A DNA stretch of 64,000 nucleotides. Source: Zea mays (Eukaryota; Streptophyta; Magnoliopsida; Poales; Poaceae). The stretch covers positions 14,336,434 through 14,400,433 of the forward strand of contig NC_050099.1 in assembly GCF_902167145.1 (NCBI RefSeq), written 5' to 3'. Both the position numbers and the translations under genes were made by a program. The notes under the pieces were generated by a model. It made no database searches. It worked only from the letters and a program-made list of their open reading frames with translations, and was not told the DNA's origin. Shown here piece after piece: positions 20,855 through 31,865 of this stretch (positions are counted from its first letter, which is position 1; each line of letters opens with the position of its first letter).

Positions 20855-23800
20855 CTAGCAAAAGAAATTTCTAGAATCAAGAATATTGAGCTCATGCCTA
20901 AGTCTGGTAAAAGATTGTTCATCAAGAGGCTTGGTAAAGATATCGGCTAATTGATCTTTAGTGTTAATGTAAGAAATCTCGATATCTCCCTTTTGTTGGT
21001 GATCCCTAAGAAAATGATACCGAATGGCTATGTGCTTAGTGCGGCTATGCTCGACGGGATTGTCGGCCATTTTGATTACACTCTCATTATCACATAGCAA
21101 AGGGACTTTGGTTAATTTGTAACCATAGTCCCGCAGGGTCTGCCTCATCCAAAGTAATTGCGCGCAACAATGGCCTGCGGCAATATACTCGGCTTCGGCG
21201 GTGGAAAGAGCGACCGAATTTTGCTTCTTTGAAGCCCAAGACACCAAGGATCTTCCCAAGAACTGGCAAGTCCCCGATGTGCTCTTCCTATTAATTTTGC
21301 ACCCCGCCCAATCGGCATCCGAATAACCAATCAAATCAAATGTGGATCCCCGAGGGTACCAAAGCCCAAACTTAGGTGTGTAAGCCAAATATCTCAAGAT
21401 TCGTTTTACGGCCGTAAGGTGGGATTCCTTAGGGTCGGATTGGAATCTTGCACACATGCACACGGAAAGCATAATATCCGGTCGAGATGCACATAAATAA
21501 AGCAATGAACCAATCATCGACCGGTATACCTTTTGATCGACGGATTTACCTCCCGTGTCGAGGTCGAGATGCCCATTGGTTCCCATGGGTGTCTTGATGG
21601 GCTTGGCATCCTTCATTCCAAACTTGGTTAGAATGTCTTGAGTGTACTTCGTTTGGCAAATGAAGGTGCCCTCTTGGAGTTGCTTGACTTGGAATCCTAG
21701 AAAATACTTCAACTCCCCCATCATCGACATCTCGAATTTCTGTGTCATGATCCTACTAAACTCTTCACATGTAGACTCGTTAGTGGACCCAAATATAATA
21801 TCATCAACATAAATTTGGCATACAAACAAGTCATTTTCAAGAGTTTTAGTAAAGAGTGTAGGATCGGCCTTGCCAACTTTGAAGCCATTAGCAATAAGGA
21901 AATCTCTTAGGCATTCATACCATGCTCTTGGGGCTTGCTTGAGCCCATAAAGCGCCTTAGAGAGCCTATAGACATGGTTAGGATACTCACTGTCTTCAAA
22001 GCCGGGAGGTTGCTCAACATAGACCTCTTCCTTGATTGGTCCGTTGAGGAAGGCACTTTTCACGTCCATTTGATAGAGCTTAAAGCCATGGTAAGTAGCA
22101 TAGGCCAATAATATGCGAATTGACTCAAGCCTAGCTACGGGTGCATAGGTTTCACCGAAATCCAAACCTTCGACTTGGGAGTATCCCTTGGCCACAAGTC
22201 GTGCTTTGTTCCTTGTCACCACACCATGCTCATCTTGCTTGTTGCGGAAGACCCATTTGGTTCCTACAACATTTTGGTTAGGACGTGGAACCAATTGCCA
22301 TACCTCATTCCTCGTGAAGTTGTTGAGCTCCTCTTGCATTGCCACCACCCAATCCGAATCTTGAAGTGCTTCCTCTATCCTGTGTGGCTCAATAGAGGAA
22401 ACAAAAGAGTAATGTTCACAAAAATGTGCAACACGAGATCGAGTAGTTACCCCCTTATGAATGTCGCCGAGGATGGTGTCGACGGGGTGATCTCGTTGGA
22501 TTGCTTGGTGGACTCTTGGGTGTGGCGGCCTTGGTTCTTCCTCGTCCTCCTTTTCTTGATCAATTGCATCTCCCCCTTGATCATTGCCATCATCTTGAGG
22601 TGGCTCATCTTCTTGATTTTGCCCTTCATCAACTTGAGCTTCATCCTCATTCTGAGTTGGTGGAGATGCTTGCTTGGAGGAGGATGGTTGATCTTGTGCA
22701 TGTGGAGGCTCTTCGGATTCCTTAGGACACACATCCCCAATGGACATGTTCCTTAGCGCTATGCATGGAGCCTGTTCTTCACCTATCTCATCAAGATCAA
22801 CTTGCTCTACTTGAGAGCCGTTAGTTTCATCAAACACAACGTCACATGAGACTTCAACTAGTCCAGTGGACTTGTTAAAGACCCTATATGCCCTTGTGTT
22901 TGAGTCATAACCAAGTAAAAAGCCTTCTACAGTTTTAGGAGCAAATTTAGATTTTCTACCTCTTTTAACAAGAATAAAGCATTTGCTACCAAAAACTCTA
23001 AAGTATGAAATGTTGGGCTTTTTACCTGTTAGGAGTTCATATGATGTCTTCTTGAGGATTCGGTGAAGATATAACCGGTTGATGGCGTAGCAGGCGGTGT
23101 TGACCGCTTCGGCCCAAAACCGGTCCGGTGTCTTGTACTCATCAAGCATGGTTCTTGCCATGTCCAAAAGAGTTCGATTCTTCCTCTCCACTACACCATT
23201 TTGTTGTGGTGTGTAGGGAGAAGAGAACTCATGCTTGATGCCCTCCTCCTCAAGGAAGCTTTCAATTTGAGAGTTCTTGAACTCCGTCCCGTTGTCGCTT
23301 CTTATTTTCTTGATCCTTAGGCCGAACTCATTTTGAGCCCGTCTCAAGAACCCCTTTAAAGTCTCTTGGGTTTGAGATTTTTCCTGTAGAAAGAATACCC
23401 AAGTGAAGCGAGAATAATCATCCACTATTACAAGACAATACTTACTCCCGCCGATGCTTATGTAAGCAATCGGGCCGAATAGATCCATGTGGAGTAGCTC
23501 AAGCGGCCTGTCGGTCGTCAAGATGTTCTTGTGTGGATGATGGACTCCAACTTGCTTCCCTGCCTGGCATGCGCTACAAATCCTGTCTTTCTCAAAATGA
23601 ACATTTGTTAATCCTAAAATGTGTTCTCCCTTTAGAAGCTTGTGAAGATTCTTCATCCCGACATGGGCTAGTCGGCGGTGCCAGAGCCAACCCATGTTAG
23701 TCTTAGCAATTAAGCAAGTGTCGAGTTCAGCTCTATCAAAATCTACCAAGTATAGCTGACCCTCTAACACTCCCTTAAAAGCTATTGAATCATCACTTCT

Positions 23801-24100
23801 TCTAAAGACAGTGACACCTATATCAGTAAAAAGACAGTTGTAGCCCATTTGACATAATTGGGAAACAGAAAGCAAGTTGTAATCTAAAGAATCAACGAGA
23901 AAAACATTGGAAATAGAATGGTCAGGAGATATAGCAATTTTACCAAGTCCTTTGACCAAACCTTGATTTCCATCCCCGAATGTGATAGCTCGTTGGGGAT
24001 CTTGGTTTTTCTCATATGAGGAGAACATTCTTTTCTCCCCTGTCATGTGGTTTGTGCACCCGCTGTCGAGTATCCAACTTGAGCCCCCGGATGCATAAAC
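20855..24100 (-). CDS. pol: pol polyprotein of element F (PR, IN, RT, RNase H)
   Basis: The frame is open from just after a TAG at about 24101 to the stop at 20855. The first Met (24046) lies inside the protease, so the real N-terminus is upstream and starts [19 protein letters not shown] with the catalytic D-S-G. From the Met: integrase zinc finger HRRLAHVGM...CSACQAGK (about residues 120-170), integrase core D (DLFGPI), D (RSDNGTEF), E ([11 protein letters not shown]), and the sirevirus linker with acidic repeats. Reverse transcriptase follows with [14 protein letters not shown] and YVDDIIFG, then RNase H with [17 protein letters not shown] and LLCDNES, ending [11 protein letters not shown]. 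All catalytic residues are present. The frame is +1 relative to gag, so expression needs frameshifting, splicing or reinitiation. Confidence 0.93.
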   Translation of the reverse strand, partial: VYASGGSSWILDSGCTNHMTGEKRMFSSYEKNQDPQRAITFGDGNQGLVKGLGKIAISPDHSISNVFLVDSLDYNLLSVSQLCQMGYNCLFTDIGVTVFRRSDDSIAFKGVLEGQLYLVDFDRAELDTCLIAKTNMGWLWHRRLAHVGMKNLHKLLKGEHILGLTNVHFEKDRICSACQAGKQVGVHHPHKNILTTDRPLELLHMDLFGPIAYISIGGSKYCLVIVDDYSRFTWVFFLQEKSQTQETLKGFLRRAQNEFGLRIKKIRSDNGTEFKNSQIESFLEEEGIKHEFSSPYTPQQNGVVERKNRTLLDMARTMLDEYKTPDRFWAEAVNTACYAINRLYLHRILKKTSYELLTGKKPNISYFRVFGSKCFILVKRGRKSKFAPKTVEGFLLGYDSNTRAYRVFNKSTGLVEVSCDVVFDETNGSQVEQVDLDEIGEEQAPCIALRNMSIGDVCPKESEEPPHAQDQPSSSKQASPPTQNEDEAQVDEGQNQEDEPPQDDGNDQGGDAIDQEKEDEEEPRPPHPRVHQAIQRDHPVDTILGDIHKGVTTRSRVAHFCEHYSFVSSIEPHRIEEALQDSDWVVAMQEELNNFTRNEVWQLVPRPNQNVVGTKWVFRNKQDEHGVVTRNKARLVAKGYSQVEGLDFGETYAPVARLESIRILLAYATYHGFKLYQMDVKSAFLNGPIKEEVYVEQPPGFEDSEYPNHVYRLSKALYGLKQAPRAWYECLRDFLIANGFKVGKADPTLFTKTLENDLFVCQIYVDDIIFGSTNESTCEEFSRIMTQKFEMSMMGELKYFLGFQVKQLQEGTFICQTKYTQDILTKFGMKDAKPIKTPMGTNGHLDLDTGGKSVDQKVYRSMIGSLLYLCASRPDIMLSVCMCARFQSDPKESHLTAVKRILRYLAYTPKFGLWYPRGSTFDLIGYSDADWAGCKINRKSTSGTCQFLGRSLVSWASKKQNSVALSTAEAEYIAAGHCCAQLLWMRQTLRDYGYKLTKVPLLCDNESVIKMADNPVEHSRTKHIAIRYHFLRDHQQKGDIEISYINTKDQLADIFTKPLDEQSFTRLRHELNILDSRNFFC

Positions 24101-24113
24101 CTACAAAACAATT

Positions 24114-26810
24114 TTAGTTCTTGACTTTAGGTACCCAAATGGTTTTGGGTCCTTTGGCATTAGACACAAGAACTTTGGGTACCCAAACACAAGTCCTTGA
24201 CCCCTTGTGCTTGCCCCCAACATATTTGGCAACTACTTTGCCGGATTTGTTAGTCAAAACATATGATGCATCAAAAGTCTTAAATGAAATGCTATGTTCA
24301 TTTGATGCATTAGAAGTTTTCTTTCTAGGCAACTTGGCACGGGTTGGTTGCCTAGAGCTAGATGTCTCACCCTTATACATAAAAGCATGATTAGGGCCAG
24401 AGTGAGACTTCCTAGAATGAATTCTTCTAATTTTGCTCTCAGGATAGCCGGCAGGGTACAAAATGTAGCCCTCGTTATCCTGAGGCATGGGAGCCTTGCC
24501 CTTAACAAAGTTAGACAAATTTTTAGGAGGGGCATTAAGTTTGACATTGTCTCCCCTTTGGAAACCAATGCCATCCTTAATGCCAGGGCGTCTCCCATTA
24601 TAAAGCATGCTACGAGCAAATTTAAATTTCTCATTCTCTAGGTTGTGCTCGGCAATTTTAGCATCTAGTTTTGCTATATGATCATTTTGTTGTTTAATTA
24701 AAGCCATATGATCATGAATAGCATTAATATCAACATTTCTACATCTAGTACAAATAGATACATGCTCAACAATAGATGTAGAGGGTTTGCAAGATTTTAA
24801 TTCAACAACCTTAGCTTGTAATATGTCATTTTTAGTTCTAAGGTCGGAAATTGTAGCATTGCAAACATCAAGATCTTTAGCCTTAACAAGCAATTTCTCA
24901 TTTTCAATTTTAAGGCTAGCTAGGGAAGCATTCAACTCATCAATCCTAGCAAGTAAATCAACATTATCATCTCTAGGATTTGAAGTTGAAACATTGCAAA
25001 CATGAGAATCAACCTTAGCATTTAAACTAGCATTTTCATTCCTAAGGTTGTCAATCATCTCACGACAAGTGCTTAGCTCACTAGATAATTTTTCACATTT
25101 TTCTACTTCTAGAGCATAAGCCTTTTTAACCTTAACATGTTTCTTGTTTTCTTTAATTAGACAATCTTCTTGGGAGTCCAAAAGGTCATCTTTTTCATGA
25201 ATAGCACTAACCAATTCATTCAATTTTTCCTTTTGAGCTATGTTAAGGTTGGCAAAAAGGGAACGCAAATTATCTTCCTCATCACTAGCATTATCATCAC
25301 TAGAAGATTCATATTTAGTGGAGGAGTTAGATTTAACCTTCTTTTTGCCGTCCTTTGCCATGAGGCACTTGTGGCCGACGTTGGGGAAGAGGAGTCCCTT
25401 GGTGACGGCGATGTTGGCGGCGTCCTCGTCGTCGGAGGAGTCGCTTGAGCTTTCGTCGGAGTTCCACTCCCGACAAACATGGGCATCACCGCCCTTCTTC
25501 TTGTAGTACCTCTTCTTCTCCTTTCGCCTCCCCTTCTTGTCGTCACCTCGGTCACTGTCACTAGATATAGGACATTTAGCAATAAAATGACCGGGCTTAC
25601 CACACTTGTAGCAAACCTTCTTGGAGCGGGACTTGTAGTCTTTCCCCCTCCTTTGTTTGAGGATTTGGCGGAAGCTCTTGATGACGAGCGCCATTTCCTC
25701 ATTGTCGAGCTTGGAGGCGTCGATTGGTTGTCTACTTGGTGTAGACTCCTCCTTCTTGTCCTCCGTTGCCTTGAAGGCTACCGGTTGCGCCTCGGATGTG
25801 GATGGTTCGTCAAGCTCGTTGATTTTCTTGGAGCCTTTGATCATGCATTCAAAGCTCACAAAATTCCCGATAACTTCCTCGGGGGTCATTTTAGTGTATC
25901 TAGGATTACCACGAATCAATTGAACTTGAGTGGGGTTAAGGAAAATGAGAGATCTTAGAATAACCTTAACCACCTCGTGGTCGTCCCACTTTATGCTCCC
26001 GAGGTTGCGCACTTGGTTCACCAAGGTTTTGAGCCGGTTGTACATGTCTTGTGGCTCTTCCCCTTGGCGAAGACGAAAACGACCGAGCTCCCCCTCGATC
26101 GTTTCCCGCTTGGTGATCTTGGTGAGTTCATCACCCTCGTGCGCCGTCTTGAGTAGGTCCCAAATCTCCTTTGCATTTTTCAACCCTTGCACTTTGTTGT
26201 ATTCCTCCTTGCTTAGAGAGGCAAGGAGTATGGTTGTGGCTTGAGAGTTGAAGTGCTCGATTTGGGCCACCTCATCCTCATCATAGTTTTCATCCCCTAC
26301 GGATGGTACCTGCGCACCAAACTCAACAACATCCCATATGCTTTTGTGGAGCGAGGTTAGATGAAATCGCATTAAATCGCTCCACCTAGCGTAATCTTCA
26401 CCATCAAAAGTTGGTGGTTTGCCTAATGGGACGGAAAGTAAAGGTGTATGTTTTGAAATGCGAGGGTAGCGTAGGGGGATCTTACTATACTTCTTGCGCT
26501 CTTGGCGCTTAGAAGTGACGGAGGGCGCATCGGAATCGGAGGTCGATGTTGATGAAGTGTCGGTCTCGTAGTAGACCACCTTCCTCATCCTCTTGTGCTT
26601 GTCGCCTTTCCGATGCGGCTTGTGGGAAGAAGATTTTTCCTTCTTCTCTTTGTGGTGAGAAGAAGATTTCTTCTCCTTCCCTTTGTTGGAGGAGCTCTTC
26701 TTCTTCTCCCTCCTTTTGGTGCGGGACTCTTCCGATGAAGTGCTCCCGTGGCTTGTAGTGGGCTTTTCGCCGGTCTCCATCTCCTTCTTGGCGTGATCTC
26801 CCGACATCAC
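24114..26810 (-). CDS. gag: gag of element F, intact (898 codons)
   Basis: Start MMSGDHAKKEMETGEKP lies 43 bp inside the 5' LTR/PBS. A Ser/Lys-rich disordered head (residues 1-100) is followed by the copia capsid region (GKPPTFDGEDYARWSDLMR, IWDLLKTAHEGDELTK; about 130-350). The zinc knuckle CYKCGKPGHFIAKC (CX2CX4HX4C) sits at about 430. Then come an acidic/Ser part (SSDSSDDED, SSSDDNASDEED), a long coiled coil (about 540-720), a CTRCRNVDINAIHDHM motif, and a basic end with WVPKVLVSN...WVPKVKN. The long C-terminal extension is a sirevirus trait. It makes the virus-like particle and packages RNA. No stops or frameshifts. The downstream pol is in another frame. Confidence 0.93.
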   Translation of the reverse strand: MMSGDHAKKEMETGEKPTTSHGSTSSEESRTKRREKKKSSSNKGKEKKSSSHHKEKKEKSSSHKPHRKGDKHKRMRKVVYYETDTSSTSTSDSDAPSVTSKRQERKKYSKIPLRYPRISKHTPLLSVPLGKPPTFDGEDYARWSDLMRFHLTSLHKSIWDVVEFGAQVPSVGDENYDEDEVAQIEHFNSQATTILLASLSKEEYNKVQGLKNAKEIWDLLKTAHEGDELTKITKRETIEGELGRFRLRQGEEPQDMYNRLKTLVNQVRNLGSIKWDDHEVVKVILRSLIFLNPTQVQLIRGNPRYTKMTPEEVIGNFVSFECMIKGSKKINELDEPSTSEAQPVAFKATEDKKEESTPSRQPIDASKLDNEEMALVIKSFRQILKQRRGKDYKSRSKKVCYKCGKPGHFIAKCPISSDSDRGDDKKGRRKEKKRYYKKKGGDAHVCREWNSDESSSDSSDDEDAANIAVTKGLLFPNVGHKCLMAKDGKKKVKSNSSTKYESSSDDNASDEEDNLRSLFANLNIAQKEKLNELVSAIHEKDDLLDSQEDCLIKENKKHVKVKKAYALEVEKCEKLSSELSTCREMIDNLRNENASLNAKVDSHVCNVSTSNPRDDNVDLLARIDELNASLASLKIENEKLLVKAKDLDVCNATISDLRTKNDILQAKVVELKSCKPSTSIVEHVSICTRCRNVDINAIHDHMALIKQQNDHIAKLDAKIAEHNLENEKFKFARSMLYNGRRPGIKDGIGFQRGDNVKLNAPPKNLSNFVKGKAPMPQDNEGYILYPAGYPESKIRRIHSRKSHSGPNHAFMYKGETSSSRQPTRAKLPRKKTSNASNEHSISFKTFDASYVLTNKSGKVVAKYVGGKHKGSRTCVWVPKVLVSNAKGPKTIWVPKVKN

Positions 26811-26841
26811 TTCGAGCGGTTAGGCTCTAATGAAGCACCGG

Positions 26842-26853
26842 GCTTTGATACCA
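26842..26853 (-). other. Primer-binding site of element F
   Basis: Element strand TGGTATCAAAGC, two bases after the 5' LTR, complementary to initiator methionine tRNA. Confidence 0.85.
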
Positions 26854-26855
26854 AT

Positions 26856-28174
26856 TGATAGTCGCCTAGAGGGGGGGTGAATAGGGCGAAACTGAAATTT
26901 ACAAATATAAACACAACTACAAGCCGGGTTAGCGTTAGAAATATAAACGAGTCCGAGAGAGGGCGCAAAACAAATCCCAAGCGAATAAGCAAGTGAGACA
27001 CGGAGATTTGTTTTACCGAGGTTCGGTTCTTGCAAACCTACTCCCCGTTGAGGAGGCCACAAAGGCCGGGTCTCTTTCAACCCTTCCCTCTCTCAAACGG
27101 TCCCTCGGACCGAGTGAGCTTCTCTTCTCTAATCAAAGCCGGGAACAAAACTTCCCCGCAAGGGCCACCACACAATTGGTGCCTCTTGCCTTGATTACAA
27201 TGGAGTTGTGATCTCAAGAACAAGTGAGAAAGAAAAGAAGCAATCCAAGCGCAAGAGCTCAAATGAACACGGCAAATCACTCTCACTAGTCACTAGGGCT
27301 TTGTGTGGAATTGGAGAGGATTTGATCTCTTTTGTGTGTCTAGAATTGAATGCTAGAGCTCTTGTAGTAGTTGAGAAGTGGAAAACTTGGATGCAATGAA
27401 TGGTGGGGTGGTTGGGGTATTTATAGCCCCAACCACCAAACTTGACCGTTGGCTGGAGGCGTCTGCTCGATGGCGCACCGGACAGTCCGGTGCACACCGG
27501 ACAGTCCGGTGCCCCTGCCACGTCATCACTGCCATTGGATTCTGACCGTTGGAGCTTCTGACTTGTGGGCCCGCCTGGGTGTCCGGTGCACACCGGACTT
27601 GTACTGTTTGATGTCCGGTGCACCGGCATGGGCGATTCTGACTTCTGCGCGCGCTGTGCGCGCATTAAATGCTCCACAGGGAGCCGTTGGCGCCGAAAAG
27701 AGCCGTTGCTCCGCTGGTACACCGGACAGTCCGGTGCACACCGGACAGTCCGGTGAATTTTAGCGGAGCGGCTGCCGCGCGAACCCGAGGCTGGCGAGTT
27801 CTGGAGACCGCGCTTCCTTGGAGCACCGGACATGTCCGGTGCACACCGGACAGTCCGGTGAATTATAGCGCGCCGGCTTCCGAGAATTCCCGAGGGCGAA
27901 GAGTTTGAGTCTGAGTCCCCTGGTGCACCGGACAGGTACTGTTCACTGTCCGGTGGCACACCGGACAGTCCGGTGCGCCAGACCAGGGGTGCCTTCGGTT
28001 GCCCCTTTGCTCCTTTATTGAATCCAAAACTTGGTCTTTTTATTGGCTGAGGGTGAACCTTTTACACCTGTATAATCTATACACTTGGGCAAACTAGTTA
28101 GTCCAAGGATTTGTGTTGGGCAATTCAATCACCAAAATTATTTAGGAACTAGGTGTAAGCCTAATTCCCTTTCA
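26856..28174 (-). repeat. 5' LTR of element F (1319 bp)
   Basis: Element-strand start TGAAAGGGAATTAGGCTTA at 28174, end CTAGGCGACTATCA at 26856. Inverted TATAAATA at 27418-27425 is the likely core promoter for the F transcript. The palindrome array lies at about 27475-27980. Confidence 0.95.
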
Positions 28175-30938
28175 GTAAGAGGTCAGCAACATTGAACGTG
28201 TTGCTCACGCCATAGCTCGGTGGAAGATCTATCTTGTATGCATTATCATTGATCTTGGCAAGAACACGAAATGGACCATTCCCTCGTGGCTCCTGCAATA
28301 AAAGCAATCTAACCGAAGAATTTGGTACACAAAGCTTATTAGCTCTAAACAAAAATCCATCATGTATATAATATTTTTCCCAACCTTTTCCATCTTTACA
28401 ATGAATGTATGGTTCTGAAAATTCAGGATCATCATTATACATTTCTTTCAAATTTTCAAGACCCAAAACTTTTACCTCTAGTTGATTCAACAACACATTC
28501 CTTCGAGATAAGGCATCAGCGACCACATTGTCCTTACCTTTCTTATATTTCACAATGTATGGAAATGTTTCGATAAACTCAACCCATTTGGCATGGCGAC
28601 GGTTTAGTTTGGCTTGCCCTTTCAAATACTTCAAAGCTTCATGATCGGAATGAATAACAAATTCTTTTGGCCATAAGTAGTGCTGCCATGTTTCAAGCGC
28701 TCGGACCAAAGCATACAATTCTTTGTCATACACAAAATAATTTAATTGATCACCTCCCAATTTTTCACTAAAATATGCTATATGCTTTCCTTGTTGCATT
28801 AAAACTCCTCCTATCCCAATCCCACTAGCATCACATTCTACTTCAAAAGTTTTAGTGAAATCAGGAAGAATAAGTACAGGTGCTTCAGTCAAACGTTTCT
28901 TCAATTCTTGAAAAGCATCTTCTTGTGAGTTTTCCCATTTAAATTCAACACCTTTCTTTGTCAATTCATTTAAAGGGGAAGCGATGGTACTAAAATCTCG
29001 CACAAATCTTCTATAAAAACTAGCAAGACCATGAAAACTTCTTACTTGACTTACATTCGTTGGAGCTGGCCAATCCTTGATGGCTTTCACCTTGGATTCA
29101 TCCTCCTCTATTCCTTTTGCTGAAACAACAAAGCCAAGAAACACAACATGGTCTGTGCAAAAACTGCACTTCTCAAGATTAGCAAATAATTTCTCCTTTC
29201 TAAGCTCATCTAAAACTTGTCGAATGTGTTTCACATGTTCATCAAAAGACTTGCTGTAAATTAGAATATCATCGAAGTAGACAACAACAAATTTTCCAAT
29301 GAAAGTTCTTAAGACATGGTTCATTAATCTCATAAAGGTACTAGGAGCATTAGTCAACCCAAAGGGCATTACTAACCATTCATACAACCCAAATTTTGTT
29401 TTAAATGCAGTCTTCCATTCATCTCCAGTTTTCATTCTTATTTGATGGTATCCACTTCTCAAATCAATTTTAGTAAAAATTGTGGAACCACTTAATTCAT
29501 CAAGCATATCACCTAGTCGTGGAATAGGATGGTGATAGCGAACGGTAATATTATTTATAGCTCTACAATCAACACACATCCTCCAAGATCCATCTTTCTT
29601 AGGTACTAAAATCACAGGAACAGCACAAGGGCTTAAGCTTTCACGAACAAAACCTTTATCAAGAAGTTCTTGTACTTGCCTTTGTATTTCCTTAGTTTCT
29701 TCGGGATTGGTTCGATATGGTGGACGGTTAGGTAGTGCAGCCCCTGGAATAAGATCGATTTGATGCTCAATCCCTTGAATTGGAGGTAGTCCAGCCGGTG
29801 TTTCTTGTGGAAATACGTCTTCATAGTCCTGCAAAAGATCAGCCAAAACACTAGGAAGAGATGTTATGTCGTTAGGAGAAGTCAAAACATCTTTGTTCAC
29901 TAGTACAAAGAGCACTTGATATGGGTTGTTCCTCACTTCTCTCAGCTCGGATTTTGTGGCTAGCATAACTAGATGTTCTCCCTCTTCCTTCTTTTTATCT
30001 TTGGAATTTGGCTTGTAGCACTCACTCACCGAATTGTGGATGACACTCAATTTCTTTTGCTCTTCTCCTCCTCTACTTGCTGTACTAATTTCAGTTTTCT
30101 TTTGTAAGTGTTCAGCCATGATTTGTTGAGGGGTCATAGGCTTGAGTACAAACTTTCTCCCTTTCAGATCTAGCGTATATTGATTTGTTCTTCCATAATG
30201 TTGAGAATATCGGTCATATTGCCAAGGTCTTCCTAGCAGCATGTGACTCACAGCCATGGGTGCAACATCACACTCCACTATGTCAACATACTCTCCAATC
30301 TTGAACGGAACTTTCACTTTACAACCAATCTTGATATCTCCCGATTCATTCAGCCATTGGACATGATATGGATGAGGGTGTCGCTGCAACTTCAAACCAA
30401 GCTTTTCAACCATCTCACGACTTGCAAGATTATGGCAGCTCCCTCCATCAATGATCACCTTTACTACTTTGTCTTGCACTTTTGCTCGTGTTTGAAAAAG
30501 ATTATGTCGCTGTCCAATTTCAGCTTCTTTCATTTGAACACTCAAGATTTGTGTAACCACAAGAGTAGTACCATGCTCAAATTCACATCCCGTATGTTCT
30601 TCAGATTTATCAATGTCATCTTCATTTCCTGCTTCAGCTTCCTCTTCACTAGCTGATGTATATTCTCCATCATCAGTCACAAGGATCACACGATTATTTG
30701 GACACTCCTTTATGACATGACCACGACCTCCACACTTGAAGCACTGAATACCACTACTCTTGGTTGTTGAACCCACTGATGTTGAAGTGGATGCGGCTGG
30801 TTTATAACTCGTGTTTGGAGCAGCACCATTCTTTCCACTAGAATTGCCTTGAATATTGGATCGCAAGCCTCCAGTTGAACCTTTTGTTGCTGAGGATGCA
30901 GCAGTAAACCTTGAGATCGATTTGCTTCCTCCAGTCAT
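28175..30938 (-). CDS. pol: pol of element E with integrase deleted in frame
   Basis: Starts [11 protein letters not shown] right after an in-frame TGA that separates it from gag. Zinc knuckle [14 protein letters not shown] at about residue 66, protease [11 protein letters not shown] at about 165, reverse transcriptase ([36 protein letters not shown]) at about 430-600, and RNase H with the [18 protein letters not shown] end near 790. A connection region reaches [16 protein letters not shown]. There the frame jumps to [23 protein letters not shown], the C-terminal integrase/tail region. The zinc finger and D,D,E core (about 330 residues in related elements) are missing, yet the frame stays open. 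F interrupts it at ADLL. It continues at 18683. E could only have moved with integrase supplied in trans, or lost it later. Confidence 0.88.
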
Positions 30939-30941
30939 GGT

Positions 30942-31865
30942 TCATGCACCATATGACAAGGGCTTGCTGCTCTTAGCATCTTGTTGCAACTGGCGTTTAG
31001 CTTTGGTGGCCTGATGTACCAAATCAATAAGACTTTGGTACGGCTGAAACTCAACAATACGCTGAATGTTGCGGTGTAACCCAGCCATGAAACGTGCAAT
31101 GGTTTGCTCTTCGTCTTCATACACATTGGCTCTAATCATGGCCTTCTCCATCTCCTTATAATACTCCTCAACAGAGAAACTTCCTTGTCTCAAATTCTGC
31201 AATTTATCAAAAAGATCACGCCGATAATGCTTCGGCACAAAACGAATTCTCATTTCTCGCTTCATCTCTTGCCAAGTAATAATAGGGTCATCTCCATCTT
31301 CTTCACGATCACGAAGAAGTTGCTCCCACCAAATCAGAGCATATCCTTCAAACTCAAGAGATGCCATTGCAAGTTTCTTCTCCTCTGAATAATTATGTAG
31401 GTGGAAGATTTTCTCCACCTTCAATTCCCATGTGAAATAATCTTCAGGATCAGATCTACCATCAAATTTTGGCATGGTAAACTTAAGTTTCCCAAATCTC
31501 TCTTCTTGGTTGACGCCTCTATGATGACGGCGACCGTAGCGATGTTGGGACTGACCATCATCATTCCCAAATTCAGATTCTTCACTGTCATTATTTCTTC
31601 GATTCCGGCCTCTTCCTCTACCATGTGCAACACCTTGATTTCTCCTCCCATGTTCACTTGCTCTTCTAGAATAATTGACTTCATCTTCTTCTCCATCTTC
31701 ATTATGGTTTCTTACACCGTCGGGAAGTCGATGACGACTTCTGATTTCAGCCATAAGTGTCTGAAGATCTTGTGCCAACAGATCTTGCTTGGCTTCTATG
31801 CTTTGTTTGAGTTCATTGAATTGTATCAGGGTGACACATTCTTCAATCTCAACGTTGGGATCCAT
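30942..31865 (-). CDS. gag: gag of element E
   Basis: 307 codons, start MDPNVEIEECVTLIQF. A coiled-coil-like head (QSIEAKQDLLAQDLQTLMAEI) is followed by an Arg-rich linker (RRNQGVAHGRGRGRNRRN). The retrotransposon capsid domain follows: LKFTMPKFDGRSDPEDYFTW at about residue 130, FEGYALIWWEQL at about 175, and VEEYYKEMEKAM and IARFMAGLHRNIQR at about 240-270. It ends at a TGA, one codon before the pol Met and in the same frame. Related grass chromoviruses have one gag-pol frame here, and the TGA reads as a CGA Arg codon changed at a CpG. Gag packages the RNA; the zinc knuckle lies after the stop. Confidence 0.85.
   Translation of the reverse strand: MDPNVEIEECVTLIQFNELKQSIEAKQDLLAQDLQTLMAEIRSRHRLPDGVRNHNEDGEEDEVNYSRRASEHGRRNQGVAHGRGRGRNRRNNDSEESEFGNDDGQSQHRYGRRHHRGVNQEERFGKLKFTMPKFDGRSDPEDYFTWELKVEKIFHLHNYSEEKKLAMASLEFEGYALIWWEQLLRDREEDGDDPIITWQEMKREMRIRFVPKHYRRDLFDKLQNLRQGSFSVEEYYKEMEKAMIRANVYEDEEQTIARFMAGLHRNIQRIVEFQPYQSLIDLVHQATKAKRQLQQDAKSSKPLSYGA

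Larger units (their letters stand above)
18689..28174 (-). mobile_element. Ji-like Ty1/copia element F, young and structurally complete, inserted in E
   Basis: Identical-length LTRs (1319 bp each, 18689-20007 and 26856-28174) differ at only three positions. A perfect 5-bp duplication GTAAG lies at 18684-18688 and 28175-28179. PBS, polypurine tract, gag (898 codons) and pol (over 1060 codons) are present without internal stops. LTR tips are TGAAAGGGAATTAGGC... and ...CGACTATCA on the element strand. It is the innermost and youngest element of the nest. Confidence 0.95.

Noticed and set aside
22175..22756. 193-codon plus-strand frame inside pol of F, and others antisense to gag/pol at 24121-26758
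   Set aside because: They are mirror frames of the intact minus-strand pol and gag, with no start context or known domain.
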